This document shows, one piece after another, positions 5,652 through 6,246 of a stretch of 6,246 nt of DNA. Below the pieces are notes generated by a model. That model saw only the letters and a list, made by a program, of their open reading frames with translations. It made no database searches and was not told where the DNA came from. The stretch covers positions 1 to 6,246 of the forward strand of contig JACIWY010000228.1 of NCBI GenBank assembly GCA_014360745.1, read 5' to 3'. The stretch's first letter is position 1. The number at the start of each line of letters is the position of its first letter. The DNA comes from Chloroflexota bacterium (GTDB lineage: Bacteria > Chloroflexota > Anaerolineae > UBA1429). Position numbers and translations under genes: made by a program.

Positions 5652-6246
5652 GTGCCCGAATACACCCACGATACCTATCTATCCCCCTTTAGCTGGCGCT
5701 ACGGCAGCGAGGAAATGCGTCGGATTTGGTCCGAGATCAACAAGCGCCGGCTGTGGCGCCGCATCTGGGTGGCTCTGGCGGAAGTTCAAGCCGAGGCTGG
5801 CCTGGTCACCGAGGATCAAGTGGCCGACCTGCGCGCACATCAGGACGACGTCGATTGGGAGCGGGCGCAAGAGATCGAGGCGGGGCTGCGCCACGACTTG
5901 ATGGCCGAAGTGCGCGCCTATGCCGAACAATGCCCATTGGGCGGGGCCATCATTCACCTGGGTGCCACCAGCATGGATGTGGAGGACAATGCCGATGCGC
6001 TGCGTCTGCGCCAGTCGCTGACGCTTGTCCGTCAACGGCTGGGCGAGGTGTTGGCGGCCTTGGCGGAGCGCATCGAGGCCGAGGCCGATACGCCAGCTAT
6101 GGCCTATACCCACATCCAGCCGGCCGAGCCGACCACGGTGGGCTACCGATTGGCCCAGTATGGCCAAGACTTTTTAGAAGATCTCCATCAGATAGATCGA
6201 CTATTGCCCCAGATTCGCGGCAAGGGTTTCAAGGGAGCGGTGGGCA
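5652..6246 (+). CDS. purB: Adenylosuccinate lyase, N-terminal part (partial)
   Basis: The first 198 residues are present and the gene runs off the window. The enzyme eliminates fumarate from SAICAR (de novo pathway) and from adenylosuccinate (the PurA product), so it serves the same AMP branch as the first gene here. It belongs to the fumarase/aspartase superfamily. Visible elements are YLSPFSWRYGSEEM (9-22), RHDLMAEV (80-87) with the conserved His81, HLGATSMDVEDNADALRLR (102-120), and YTHIQPAEPTTVG (152-164) with His154, the expected general acid. RGKGFKGAVG ends the visible part. The flexible serine loop and C-terminal domain lie outside. The opening 'SP..WRY.S.EM', the GATS..V.DN.D form and the RHD.MA segment resemble animal ADSL as I recall it more than Bacillus PurB, which has 'GLTSTDVVDT'. 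The GTG start is backed by a strong Shine-Dalgarno. Confidence 0.95.
   Translation, partial: MPEYTHDTYLSPFSWRYGSEEMRRIWSEINKRRLWRRIWVALAEVQAEAGLVTEDQVADLRAHQDDVDWERAQEIEAGLRHDLMAEVRAYAEQCPLGGAIIHLGATSMDVEDNADALRLRQSLTLVRQRLGEVLAALAERIEAEADTPAMAYTHIQPAEPTTVGYRLAQYGQDFLEDLHQIDRLLPQIRGKGFKGAVG

Noticed and set aside
5679..6167. Minus-strand open frame of 162 codons opposite purB.
   Set aside because: It is fully antisense to conserved PurB motifs, with no domain of its own; a shadow of purB codon bias.

Overview
The window is a GC-rich bacterial chromosome segment holding five purine nucleotide biosynthesis genes on the + strand, all in one direction. In order they are the 3' end of purA (adenylosuccinate synthetase), guaB (IMP dehydrogenase), a fused purS-purL (FGAM synthase), purQ (the glutaminase subunit of FGAM synthase), and the first 198 codons of purB (adenylosuccinate lyase). 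I see no mobile element, CRISPR array, tRNA or rRNA, and almost the whole window is coding. The enzyme set is universal, so it does not name the organism. The GC-rich composition, frequent GTG starts, PurSL fusion with a separate PurQ, and a PurB resembling the animal enzyme would fit a Chloroflexota-like lineage, but that is inference and only a database search could confirm it.

Layout: the purA end (1-169) is followed by a 98-bp gap, then guaB (268-1773) with a strong Shine-Dalgarno sequence. A 91-bp gap (1774-1864) follows and is the most structured non-coding part of the window. It has a perfect 16-bp palindrome just after the guaB stop, then two small hairpins that compete for the same bases, then a run of five T. 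The purSL gene (best start GTG at 1865) ends in an ATGA overlap with purQ. purB follows purQ after 17 bp with a strong ribosome binding site. The tight spacing from purSL to purB indicates one transcript; guaB and purA are probably in the same operon but could be set apart at the two gaps.

Function: PurSL and PurQ together carry out step 4 of the de novo pathway (FGAR to FGAM). PurB acts twice, releasing fumarate from SAICAR and from adenylosuccinate. PurA and GuaB are the first committed enzymes from IMP toward AMP and GMP. The cluster therefore joins a de novo step to both sides of the IMP branch point.

The main point of interest is the N-terminus of PurSL. It holds two PurS-like modules in tandem, recognisable as an internal repeat, ahead of a small-type PurL body. 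This looks like a covalent PurS dimer fused to PurL, an architecture between the three-subunit bacterial enzyme (PurS+PurL+PurQ) and the single-chain large PurL. No clearly undescribed biological system is visible; the rest is ordinary housekeeping sequence.
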